This document shows positions 8,910 through 16,220 of a DNA stretch of 46,654 nucleotides, piece by piece; positions within the stretch are counted from its first letter, which is position 1, and each line of letters starts with the position of its first letter. Below the pieces are notes generated by a model. The model made no database searches. It had not been told where the DNA came from and saw nothing but the letters and a program-made list of their open reading frames with translations. The position numbers and the translations under genes are program-made. Origin of the DNA: Oerskovia rustica (GTDB lineage: Bacteria > Actinomycetota > Actinomycetes > Actinomycetales > Cellulomonadaceae); the NCBI RefSeq assembly GCF_014836555.1, contig NZ_JACSQQ010000009.1, positions 89,368 to 136,021 on the forward strand, written 5' to 3'.

Positions 8910-9113
8910 ATGGCGCAGGGTTCTGTGAAGTGGTTCAACGCTGAGAAGGGCTACGGGTTCATCGCCCAGGACGGCGGCGGCGCCGACGTCTTCGTCCACT
9001 ACTCCGCGATCGAGGCCCAGGGCTACCGGTCGCTCGAAGAAGCTCAGCGGGTCGAGTTCGAGATCACCCAGGGGCCCAAGGGCCCGCAGGCGGAGAACGT
9101 CCGCCCGCTCTGA
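8910..9113 (+). CDS. Cold-shock protein (CspA family)
   Basis: A complete 67-residue single cold-shock domain. It has the RNA-binding motifs RNP1 (KGYGFIA) and RNP2 (VFVHYSAI) and the family opening [10 protein letters not shown]. It binds single-stranded RNA and DNA and melts RNA structure at low temperature. ATG 8910 is preceded by GAGGAA with short spacing. It is monocistronic: a long untranslated region precedes it and a strong hairpin follows 36 bp after the stop. Confidence 0.96.
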   Translation: MAQGSVKWFNAEKGYGFIAQDGGGADVFVHYSAIEAQGYRSLEEAQRVEFEITQGPKGPQAENVRPL

Positions 9114-9149
9114 TCTCCCTGATCGTGTGTCGACTCTCGCGGGTCGGCG

Positions 9150-9186
9150 ACGGAGGCCGCACCCCGGCGTGGGGTGCGGCCTCCGT
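9150..9186. terminator. Bidirectional terminator hairpin
   Basis: A perfect 16-bp stem (ACGGAGGCCGCACCCC and its complement) closed by the five-base loop GGCGT. It lies between the stop of the cold-shock gene and the stop of the convergent methyltransferase gene, so it can serve both. There is no long T run, as usual in high-GC genomes. Confidence 0.88.
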
Positions 9187-9192
9187 GCTGTG

Positions 9193-10299
9193 TCAGTCCT
9201 TCTCCTGCCCGACGGCGTCGCGCCCGTCCGCCGCCGGCGCACCCGGGCGGGTGGCGTCGTCGGGCGACGACGAGGCGGGACCGGCGGACGGGACGGGCTC
9301 CGGCGGGTCCTCGAGCGGCGCCGCGGTGCCGGCGAACCGGCGCACCTCCTCGCCCGTGAGCAGCGTGGCCGGTACAGGCAGGCTCCGCAGCGCGCGTGCG
9401 AGCGTCGCGTCGCGCAGGTCGAGCCCGGTCGGGGCGGAGTCGTCGGACGGACCGGTCGAGGTGGCGGCCGCGCTGCGGACCGCGACCAGGACCAGGTTCC
9501 CGTAGCGGCGGCCCTTGAGCTGTCCTGGCTCGGCGATCAGTCCCACGTCGCCCCAGACGCCCCGGTCGGTGGCGCCGTCGGTGACGAGGGCCGAGACCGC
9601 CGTCGCCACCTCGGCCCGGACGAGCGCGAGCGGCGGGCGGTCGGCGCAGTTCGCGAGGTAGACGCCGCCGGGACGCAGCACGCGCAGGACCTCGCGCACG
9701 AAGCCGGTCGTCGTGACGTGCTCCGGCGTCGTGTCGCCTGCGAAGACGTCGCGCACGACGACGTCGGCGCTCGCGTCGGGCAGGGTCGCGAGCTCCGCGC
9801 GAGCGTCGCCGGCGCGCAGCCGGAGGCGCGGCGCGCGGGGGAGGGCGAACCACTCGCGCACGCGCGTGACGAGGTCGGCGTCGAGGTCGACCGCGACCTG
9901 CCGGGAGTCCGGCCGCTCGTGCTCGACGTACCGGGCGAACGCGCACCCCGCGGCGCCCAGGTGCACGACCCGCAGCGGCCCGGAGGGGAGTGCGGCGAGG
10001 ACGGCCGCCATCTGCTGCATGTACTCGAACGTGAGCAGTCCCGGGTCGGCGAGGTCCAGGTGCGAGCTGGGCACCCCGTTGACGAGGAGGGTGACGCCGG
10101 TGCTGCCGTCCGGGTCCGGTACCAGCCGGGCGGTGCCCGTCGAGGTACGGACCTCCTCGGTGGGCAGGTCGCGGGTGGTCTCGGCGCCCTGGTGCCGGGC
10201 GCCCGCGCGGCCGCGCCGTGACGACGGGCCGGTCTCTGTGGGTGGCGAGGTGGATGCTGAGGTACGGCGGGACGAGCGCCCGGTGGTCTTGCGGCCCAT
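9193..10299 (-). CDS. Spermidine-synthase-like SAM-dependent methyltransferase
   Basis: A 368-residue protein with a Ser/Arg/Thr-rich N-terminus (about 60 residues), then a class I methyltransferase fold of the spermidine-synthase type. It has motif I VVHLGAAGCAFARYV, the acidic end of beta 2 in VAVDLDADLV, AGDARAEL, and post-I DVVVRDVFAGDTTPEH, followed by VLRPGGVYLANCAD. A Pro/Ser/Asp-rich C-tail ends it. Motif I lacks the usual GGGxG, so a true aminopropyltransferase role is doubtful; such actinobacterial proteins are mostly annotated as spermidine synthase or fused methyltransferase. The substrate is unknown. ATG 10299 is chosen because TACGGT lies seven bases upstream (leaderless). The open frame extends 116 codons further into the opposite gene's promoter. 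Confidence 0.82.
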   Translation of the reverse strand: MGRKTTGRSSRRTSASTSPPTETGPSSRRGRAGARHQGAETTRDLPTEEVRTSTGTARLVPDPDGSTGVTLLVNGVPSSHLDLADPGLLTFEYMQQMAAVLAALPSGPLRVVHLGAAGCAFARYVEHERPDSRQVAVDLDADLVTRVREWFALPRAPRLRLRAGDARAELATLPDASADVVVRDVFAGDTTPEHVTTTGFVREVLRVLRPGGVYLANCADRPPLALVRAEVATAVSALVTDGATDRGVWGDVGLIAEPGQLKGRRYGNLVLVAVRSAAATSTGPSDDSAPTGLDLRDATLARALRSLPVPATLLTGEEVRRFAGTAAPLEDPPEPVPSAGPASSSPDDATRPGAPAADGRDAVGQEKD

Positions 10300-10306
10300 G
10301 GGGTCA

Positions 10307-10312
10307 ACCGTA
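10307..10312 (-). promoter_or_regulatory. -10 element of a leaderless promoter (methyltransferase)
   Basis: On the minus strand TACGGT precedes the ATG at 10299 by seven bases. This is the leaderless arrangement. No -35 is obvious. Confidence 0.5.
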
Positions 10313-10376
10313 GGCGGTCCATGACCGAGGGGCGTCGTCGCGTCGACGGGGGCCCGCCGGATGGTCGCCCGGAGGA

Positions 10377-10405
10377 TTGACAGGATCGAACAGGTGTTCG
10401 ATAGT
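10377..10405 (+). promoter_or_regulatory. Sigma-A promoter of the HEPN-dinB operon
   Basis: A consensus TTGACA at 10377-10382, a 17-bp spacer and GATAGT at 10400-10405. This is the best housekeeping promoter in the window. The spacer is occupied by an SOS box, so LexA binding should block polymerase directly. Confidence 0.75.
10386..10401. promoter_or_regulatory. SOS box (LexA operator)
   Basis: TCGAACAGGTGTTCGA is a perfect inverted repeat with the TCGAAC-N4-GTTCGA consensus of actinobacterial LexA sites. It sits between -35 and -10 of the promoter for the HEPN and polymerase IV genes. Repression by LexA and induction by DNA damage are inferred from this placement. Confidence 0.88.
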
Positions 10406-10423
10406 TGGCATGGAGGTGTTCCG

Positions 10424-10870
10424 ATGACCACGCAGCACAGCGCGCTCCCTGGAGCAGGATTCGTGGCCCCCGAGGTCGTGCGCCTCCTGGCCCGTGCCGA
10501 CGCCGAGCTCGTCGCCGCCGGGCTCACGGCGGACCCGGCCGAGCGGTTCGTCCACTCGCACCTGGGTGCGCTGCGTTCCGCGGCCGCGGTCGTCGCGCTC
10601 CGCGGCAGGCCGTCCCCCCGGTCGCGCGCCCGGTCCGTCTGGGACATGCTCGCGCTCGTCGAGCCGGGGCTGTCCGCCTGGTCGGTCTACTTCGCGGGCG
10701 GGGCGCGGATCCGGGCGGCCGTCGACGCCGGGCGCTTCGACGCGGTCGAGGCCCGGCAGGCCGACGAGATCATGGCCTGCGCCGAGGACTTCCGCGACGA
10801 GGTCGCCATGCTGGTCGACCCCGGGGTCGGTTTCGTGCGCCACCCCTCGCTGCGGGTCGCGGCTTCATGA
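10424..10870 (+). CDS. SAV_6107-like HEPN domain protein
   Basis: A 148-residue all-helical protein resembling the SAV_6107 HEPN family: VRLLARADAELVAAG, then ERFVHSHLGALRSAAAVVALR, then a helical C-terminal half with WSVYFAGGARIRAAVDAG. Arg41 and His46 form an R-x4-H pair like the HEPN RNase motif. They lie in the N-terminal half, whereas the catalytic motif of HEPN nucleases is usually in a late helix, so nuclease activity is uncertain. ATG 10424 has GGAGG seven bases upstream. It is first in a two-gene operon behind an SOS box. A nine-codon mini-ORF joins its stop to the polymerase IV start. Its role in the damage response is unknown. Confidence 0.8.
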   Translation: MTTQHSALPGAGFVAPEVVRLLARADAELVAAGLTADPAERFVHSHLGALRSAAAVVALRGRPSPRSRARSVWDMLALVEPGLSAWSVYFAGGARIRAAVDAGRFDAVEARQADEIMACAEDFRDEVAMLVDPGVGFVRHPSLRVAAS

Positions 10871-10896
10871 GCACCGTCCGGCGGAGCGCGCGGTGA
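10867..10896 (+). CDS. Nine-codon mini-ORF linking HEPN and polymerase IV genes
   Basis: ATG at 10867 overlaps the HEPN stop (ATGA), encodes MSTVRRSAR, and its TGA overlaps the GTG start of polymerase IV (GTGA). It may only pass ribosomes between the two genes. It could also be chance, since polymerase IV has its own GGAG site. Confidence 0.3.
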   Translation: MSTVRRSAR

Positions 10897-12152
10897 GCCG
10901 CGGCCCACGGGCCGCCCTGGCCCGCCGTGACTGGGGCGACGACGAGTCGGGCTGCTCGATCATGCACGTGGACATGGACGCCTTCTTCGCGTCGGTCGAG
11001 CTGACGCGCCGGCCGGAGCTCGTGGGGCGCCCCGTGATCGTCGGCGGTGCCGAGCGCAGCGTCGTCCTCGCCGCGACGTACGAGGCCCGCGCCTTCGGCG
11101 TCCACTCGGCCATGCCCATGGCGCTCGCTCGCCGGCTGTGCCCGCAGGCCGTCGTGCTGCCGCCCGATCATCGTGCGTACCAGGACGCCTCGCGGGCGGT
11201 CATGGAGATCGTCCGCGAGATCACGGCGCTGGTCGAGCAGATCAGCATCGACGAGGCGTTCCTGGACGTGAGCGGTGCCCGCCGCAGGCTCGGCGCGCCC
11301 ACCCTCATCGCCCGGGACCTGCGGGCGAGGGTCCGGGAGGAGGTCGGCATCACCTGCTCGGTGGGGATCGCCGCGACCAAGTTCGTCGCCAAGCTCGCGT
11401 CGACGCACGCCAAGCCCGACGGAGTCCTCCTGGTCCCGGCCGCCTCGACCGTCCCGTTCCTGCGCACGTTGCCGGCCGGCGCGCTGTGGGGGGTGGGAGA
11501 GCGGACCGAGAAGACGCTCGCCGGGTGGGGGATCACGACCGTCGCGGAGCTCGCCGACACGGACGTCGCGACACTGCAGGCCGCGGTCGGCAAGGCTGCC
11601 GGGGCGCACCTGCACGACCTCGCCTGGGGTCGGGACCCTCGTCCCGTCGAACCAGGGCGTGCCGAGCAGAGCATCGGTGCGGAGACGACCTTCGCGCAGG
11701 ACCTCTACGACTTCGTGATCATCGGATCGGCCCTGCTGGGGCTCGCGGACCGGTGCGCCACGCGTCTGCGCAGCCAGGGGTTCGTGGCGCGGACCGTCTC
11801 GGTCAAGGTCCGGACGTCGGACTTCCGGACGCTGACGCGTTCGCGGACGCTCTCCTCGCCCACCGACGTCGCGCAGGAGATCCACTCGGTGGCGCTCGAG
11901 CTCGCCCGAGGGGTCGACCGGCGTGGCCTGCCCGTCCGGCTCGTGGGTGTGCGTGCGGAGAACCTCGAACGTCGCGGCGCCTCGGTCGAGCAGCCGACCC
12001 TCGAGGAGTCGGTGCAGGAGGCCTCCGGTGCGCAGCGTGAGGCCGAGAGGGCGCTCGACCGGATCCGCGACCGTTTTGGGGTGAATTCGATCGGGCCGGC
12101 GTCCACCCGCAGGCGCTCGACTACCACGCGGGCAGATGTCGAACTATCCTGA
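10893..12152 (+). CDS. dinB: DNA polymerase IV (Y family)
   Basis: An error-prone translesion polymerase of 419 residues. The catalytic acidic residues are in MHVDMDAFFASVE (Asp27, Asp29) and SIDEAFLDVS (Asp120, Glu121). Also present are SVGIAATKFVAKLAS, the helix-hairpin-helix LWGVGERTEKTL and a little-finger domain ending in RIRDRFGVNSIGPAS. No canonical C-terminal clamp-binding pentapeptide is evident. GTG 10893 has GGAG six bases upstream. It is downstream of the HEPN gene in the same transcription unit, under the SOS box, so damage induction is expected. The gene ends inside a TATCCT that may be the -10 of the next gene. Confidence 0.93.
   Translation: MSRGPRAALARRDWGDDESGCSIMHVDMDAFFASVELTRRPELVGRPVIVGGAERSVVLAATYEARAFGVHSAMPMALARRLCPQAVVLPPDHRAYQDASRAVMEIVREITALVEQISIDEAFLDVSGARRRLGAPTLIARDLRARVREEVGITCSVGIAATKFVAKLASTHAKPDGVLLVPAASTVPFLRTLPAGALWGVGERTEKTLAGWGITTVAELADTDVATLQAAVGKAAGAHLHDLAWGRDPRPVEPGRAEQSIGAETTFAQDLYDFVIIGSALLGLADRCATRLRSQGFVARTVSVKVRTSDFRTLTRSRTLSSPTDVAQEIHSVALELARGVDRRGLPVRLVGVRAENLERRGASVEQPTLEESVQEASGAQREAERALDRIRDRFGVNSIGPASTRRRSTTTRADVELS
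12145..12150 (+). promoter_or_regulatory. Candidate -10 for the DUF3040 gene
   Basis: TATCCT overlaps the end of dinB (stop at 12150-12152). It would give a leader of about 34 nt to the ATG at 12191. No good -35. Confidence 0.35.
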
Positions 12153-12190
12153 GGGGGACACATATCAACCGCTGAGAACCGGGGGTGCCC

Positions 12191-12604
12191 ATGCCTCTGT
12201 CAGAGTACGAGCAGCGCGTACTGGAACAGATGGAAAGAGCGCTGACCTCGGATGATCCGCGGTTGGCGACGACGCTTCAGTCGAGCCCCCGCAAGTCGGG
12301 CCTGCGCTACGTAGCCGCAGGCATCGGCGTGGTCGGGGGACTGCTGCTCCTGGTCTTCGGTGCGGCGTCCGCCTCACCCGTGCTGGGAGTGGTCGGATTC
12401 GTGGTGATGTTCGCAGGAGTCGCGTTCGCGTTCTCCGCGCCTCGCAAGTCGACGACCGGACCGGTCGGGGTCGTGGACGAGCACGGCAAGGTCACGCCAC
12501 CCAAGGCCTCCGCGAAGAGCGGGAAGAGCGGGGCGCCCCGTCAGGGCTTCCTCAACCGACTGGAAGAGCGTTGGGACCGTCGACGCGAGCAGGGCGGTCG
12601 CTGA
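12191..12604 (+). CDS. DUF3040 small membrane protein
   Basis: A 137-residue protein with the DUF3040 opening MPLSEYEQRVLEQMERAL, a short soluble helix, two adjacent membrane segments (about 41-59 and 62-82) and a basic, Lys/Ser-rich C-tail ending in RLEERWDRRREQGGR. The family is conserved near mraZ in Actinobacteria and has no established function. ATG 12191 follows GGGGGTG; a GTG six bases earlier (12185) is in frame. Its 3' end overlaps the convergent transglutaminase gene by 53 bp. Confidence 0.88.
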   Translation: MPLSEYEQRVLEQMERALTSDDPRLATTLQSSPRKSGLRYVAAGIGVVGGLLLLVFGAASASPVLGVVGFVVMFAGVAFAFSAPRKSTTGPVGVVDEHGKVTPPKASAKSGKSGAPRQGFLNRLEERWDRRREQGGR

Positions 12605-14894
12605 GCTCGTCCCGGACTCCCGCGACCACCTTGTCCCGCAGAGCGGCGAGGTCGCCCGGCGGCGGAGGTGACCAGGTGCGCGCGTAGCGCTCCAGCTCCA
12701 CCTCTGCGGCCAGGGCGACGAGGGCGTCGGTCGTCGCGTCCGGCAGGTGTCGGCCCGTCCTCTCAGCAACCTGAGCCGCCACGACGGCAGGAGCCCGGCG
12801 AAGCGTCACGGAGTCGTGCCAGCTGATGCCCAGGTCGTCGAGCTGCCGGACGAGGTCCGTCCACGTCGACTCGACGTCGGGCTCCGCCGAAGCCCCGCCG
12901 CGGCGGCGCGCCACGAGCCACCCCAGCCCCGACAGGACGAGGACGGCCACGAGGGCGAGCAGGCCCATGCTCCAGCCGCGTCCAGAGGACGCCTCGTCGC
13001 CGAGCGAGCCGGAACCGACCCCCGGGGCCGGCGCCGTGGACTGGACCGCTCCCGGCGTCGCGTTCGGCCCGGCCTGGCTCGTCGCCGCGTCACCCGGTAC
13101 CGCGGTCGAGTCGTCGCTCGAGGGTCCGAGCAACGGGTCGGCCCATGCGGGCACCGGCCCGGCCTGTACCGCGGGCGTCGGTTCGAACCGGACCCACCCC
13201 TGACCGGGGAAGTACAGCTCCGGCCACGCGTGCGAGTCCTTGCCGGTCACCTGGAAGACGTTGTCGCTCGCCCGTTCGCCGGGCAGGAAGCCCACGGCCA
13301 GGCGGGCCGGGATCCCGACGGCTCGGGCCATCATCGTCATGGACGTGGCGAACTGGACGCAGTACCCCTCCCGGTCCTGGAGGAAGTTCCAGACCGTGTC
13401 GTCGGTCGCGCCCTCGGGGACCTCGGTGGAGTAGGTGAAGTTGCTCCCGTCGCGGAAGTAGGACTGCAGGGCGACCGCGGCGTCGTAGCGGGTCGTCGTG
13501 CCCGCCACGATCTCCTCGGCGAGGGCGCGGACGTCGTCCCGGTGCGCGCTCTCGGGCACCTCGACGACGTTCGGGTCGTCGAGGTCGTCGCCGGTGCTGG
13601 CGCGCAGGGCGTCAGCGGTCAGGTCGCGGGCGAAGACCTCGAACGAGTAGGTCATGCCGGGCGTCGTCGCTGAGTTGCCCGTCACCTCGTCACGAGAGTC
13701 GTCGTAGAACCACTCGCCGTCGACGTCGACGGACCGGGGCTCGGTCGGAAGGACGAGCTTCTCGTCGCGCAGGGTCCGGAGCGTGACGGCGACCGTCCTG
13801 GGTTCGGTCGGCCCGGCCCCGGAGTCGTCGGGCCACAGGACCTGCCCGGCGTCGACCGGGGGCCCTTGCCGCGAGTCGCCGCGGCGCCAGCTCTTCCCGT
13901 CGAAGCCGGTGAGCGTGAACATGCGCAGGGGGCCGATGCCGGTGCTCGCGCCTCCCTCGTCGATCTCCTGCGGGAACTCGTACGTCAGCGCGACCTCCTG
14001 GGAGCGGGCGCTGAGGTTCTCCTCCATGTCGAGGTCGCTGGCCAGGCGCACGGTCGGGCCGGCGCTCGTGAAGAAGGACGACCACGGCGAGCTCAGGACC
14101 TGGGGGATCGCGCCGGCCGCGGTACCCGCGACCAGGGCCAGCACGGCGATCGCAGCAGTGGCACCAAGGATCCCGCCAGCGCGCAAGGTCCGCGCGGCGG
14201 GCCCGACGGGTGCGGGCACGGCGCCTCGGCGACGGGCCACACGGTGCGGGTTGTCGACCGCGACCAGCAGGAGGAGCGCGACGACCGTCACGACGAAGAC
14301 CGGCGGCGGGATCGAGCCCTCGATGACCAGCGGAGGGATCCACAGGGCCAGGAGCGGCAGCGCGGCCGCGGCCGGGAAGCGGAGGCCGGCCACGACGAGG
14401 TCGGTGGCGAGGAGGACGAGGATCGTCCCGGCCACCGCGATCAGGGCGAGCGGGAACGAGGGGTCGATCGGGGCGACCTCCTCGGCGACCAGCCGTTGCC
14501 CTGCGCCGAGGCGTGCGAGCAGCCGGTCGATGCTCGCGCCGCTGATCGCCAGGTCGATGCCGCGCGAGGTGGGTCCGCCGAACACGGCCAGGAGCCCCCA
14601 GGCGCCGACGACCAGGCCCACGAGCGTCGGGACGACGCCGCGGAACCCGATGTCGTGGCGTCCGGGCCGGGCTTCGTGGCCACGTTCCAGCAGGAGTCGG
14701 GTGCCCCCGGTCACGAGGGTGAGCGCCAGCACGAACAGCGTGCCCGTCCGGGTCCACTGCCCTGGTCCGATGAGCACGGTGAGCGCTCGGAACGAGGCGA
14801 GCGTGGCGACGGCGACGAGGACGGAGGTGGCGACGATCCGCAGGACGACGTCGCGGGAGACCGCGCTCGTCGCTGGGGTGGGCGTGGCGGTCAC
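12552..14894 (-). CDS. TgpA-like transglutaminase membrane protein (DUF3488)
   Basis: A 780-residue membrane protein. The N-terminal half holds several membrane helices (DUF3488/TgpA_N). An extracytoplasmic region leads to a transglutaminase-like core with Cys512 in REGYCVQFATSM, His555 in DSHAWPELYF and an acidic residue (Glu571) in WVRFEPTP. A Ser/Pro/Gly-rich linker, one more membrane segment (GLLALVAVLVLSGLGWLV) and a cytosolic DUF4129-like tail follow. TgpA of Pseudomonas is essential and linked to the cell envelope; the substrate here is unknown. GTG 14894 is preceded by GGAGGAG and overlaps the upstream DUF58 stop (GTGA). The larger open frame to 16043 is an artefact of GC-rich sequence. 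It ends inside the DUF3040 gene on the other strand. Confidence 0.9.
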   Translation of the reverse strand: MTATPTPATSAVSRDVVLRIVATSVLVAVATLASFRALTVLIGPGQWTRTGTLFVLALTLVTGGTRLLLERGHEARPGRHDIGFRGVVPTLVGLVVGAWGLLAVFGGPTSRGIDLAISGASIDRLLARLGAGQRLVAEEVAPIDPSFPLALIAVAGTILVLLATDLVVAGLRFPAAAALPLLALWIPPLVIEGSIPPPVFVVTVVALLLLVAVDNPHRVARRRGAVPAPVGPAARTLRAGGILGATAAIAVLALVAGTAAGAIPQVLSSPWSSFFTSAGPTVRLASDLDMEENLSARSQEVALTYEFPQEIDEGGASTGIGPLRMFTLTGFDGKSWRRGDSRQGPPVDAGQVLWPDDSGAGPTEPRTVAVTLRTLRDEKLVLPTEPRSVDVDGEWFYDDSRDEVTGNSATTPGMTYSFEVFARDLTADALRASTGDDLDDPNVVEVPESAHRDDVRALAEEIVAGTTTRYDAAVALQSYFRDGSNFTYSTEVPEGATDDTVWNFLQDREGYCVQFATSMTMMARAVGIPARLAVGFLPGERASDNVFQVTGKDSHAWPELYFPGQGWVRFEPTPAVQAGPVPAWADPLLGPSSDDSTAVPGDAATSQAGPNATPGAVQSTAPAPGVGSGSLGDEASSGRGWSMGLLALVAVLVLSGLGWLVARRRGGASAEPDVESTWTDLVRQLDDLGISWHDSVTLRRAPAVVAAQVAERTGRHLPDATTDALVALAAEVELERYARTWSPPPPGDLAALRDKVVAGVRDELSDRPARVDGPNALPVG

Positions 14895-16219
14895 CGGTGC
14901 TCCTCCATGAGTCGGTTCCATGCTGCGCCGACCGTGGTCTCGCGCGGGTCGACGGAGACGGCGAGCCAGCCGATCGCGCGCAGCATGGACAGCGTGTCCT
15001 GGACGGCGCTGCCCAGGCCGTCCCCGTCCGGCGCGACGACGAACGCCCAGTGGTTGCCGTCGCCCGCCAGCGGGGCGACGGACGGACCGGAGATCGCCCC
15101 GAGGGGGCCCAGCACGGCGACCGTGAGCTCGCCGGGGCGACGGGAGGCCCGCAGGGCGTCGGCGGTCGCGGCGAGTGCGCGCTCGGCGTCGCGCGGGTTC
15201 GCGTGCCCACCGAGGTCGATCGTGTCGTCGAGGATCTGGGCCGCGCCGTCGCTCGTGCGTCCGGTGGAGTAGGGGTAGGCGTCGAGGGTCGGGGCCGCCG
15301 ACGACGCGACGAGGCGGACCGGGTGCCCCGCCCCCAGGAGCGTGACGGCGACGGACGCCGCGGCCTCGACCGCCCACTCGCCGTCCTGGGCCGCCATCGA
15401 GGACCGGTCCGTGTCGGGCGGCGGGAGGACACCACGGTCGAGGAGCACCGTGACCGACGCCATGCCCGCGTTCTCGTCGGTCCTCACCATGAGCTGCCCA
15501 CGTCGGGCGGCCGTGGCCCAGTGGACGCGACGCGGGTCGTCGCCCGCGACGTACTCCCGCAGGACGCTGTCGTCGCTCGACGAGGTCCGTGCGCCGTTCC
15601 TGGACCGGGCGAGGTCGCCGAAGGCTCGCGATCCTCGTACCGCCAGCTCGGTCGTGCGGGGACGGACCGAGACGGTGCTCGCCTCTCCGAGGGGCTGCCC
15701 TGCGCGGACGAGGCCGAAGAGGTCCACCCTGCTGGTGAGCACCGGGCCGAGCGGCCAGCGGCCCCGGTGCTCGGGACGGATCCGGTAGCGGACGGCGATC
15801 CGGTCCGGATGGGAGACGACCTGTGCGCGCAGAGCGTCGTGCTCGCAGAGCTCGGCGGCGGCCTGCTCGCTGATCTGCAGCCGGGCGAGCCGGCCGAGGG
15901 ACGTCGCGTTCGGCGAGACGGGGGAGACGAGGAGCCGGGTGGTGACCTGGGTGCCGCGGACCGCGGGATCCGGTTCGATCCGGCGAGAGACGCGCAGGGC
16001 ACCCCGGCCGCGATCGATCCGGCGCAGCACCATCCAGGCCCACGCCGTCGCGACGACGAGCAGACCCGCGGCGCCGAGCCCGACGACGTCGGTCAGGCCG
16101 AGCGCCGTGCCCGTGCCGACGAGCACGAGGCTCGCCGCGAGGACGGCGGTCCCTCGGGCGGTGGGCCGGACCTGCGCGGCCCTTCCCCGGCGCGGTAGCG
16201 GACGCCGTGAGCCGGACAC
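14891..16219 (-). CDS. DUF58 domain protein
   Basis: A 442-residue protein with a basic N-terminus, two membrane segments (about 22-42 and 45-65), a beta-rich middle and the DUF58 signature: REYVAGDDPRRVHWATAARRG followed by LMVRTDENA. The C-terminal half has a von Willebrand A-like fold. DUF58 proteins occur with MoxR ATPases and transglutaminases in three-gene operons, as here, and are thought to be the MoxR partner. GTG 16219 is used; only one base separates it from the MoxR stop. It overlaps the transglutaminase start by four bases. Confidence 0.9.
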   Translation of the reverse strand: MSGSRRPLPRRGRAAQVRPTARGTAVLAASLVLVGTGTALGLTDVVGLGAAGLLVVATAWAWMVLRRIDRGRGALRVSRRIEPDPAVRGTQVTTRLLVSPVSPNATSLGRLARLQISEQAAAELCEHDALRAQVVSHPDRIAVRYRIRPEHRGRWPLGPVLTSRVDLFGLVRAGQPLGEASTVSVRPRTTELAVRGSRAFGDLARSRNGARTSSSDDSVLREYVAGDDPRRVHWATAARRGQLMVRTDENAGMASVTVLLDRGVLPPPDTDRSSMAAQDGEWAVEAAASVAVTLLGAGHPVRLVASSAAPTLDAYPYSTGRTSDGAAQILDDTIDLGGHANPRDAERALAATADALRASRRPGELTVAVLGPLGAISGPSVAPLAGDGNHWAFVVAPDGDGLGSAVQDTLSMLRAIGWLAVSVDPRETTVGAAWNRLMEEHR

Positions 16220-16220
16220 G

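Noticed and set aside
14895-16043. Extension of the transglutaminase frame through the DUF58 gene
   Set aside because: The extension reads Arg/Pro/Gly-rich noise in another frame of DUF58; GTG 14894 has GGAGGAG and a GTGA overlap.
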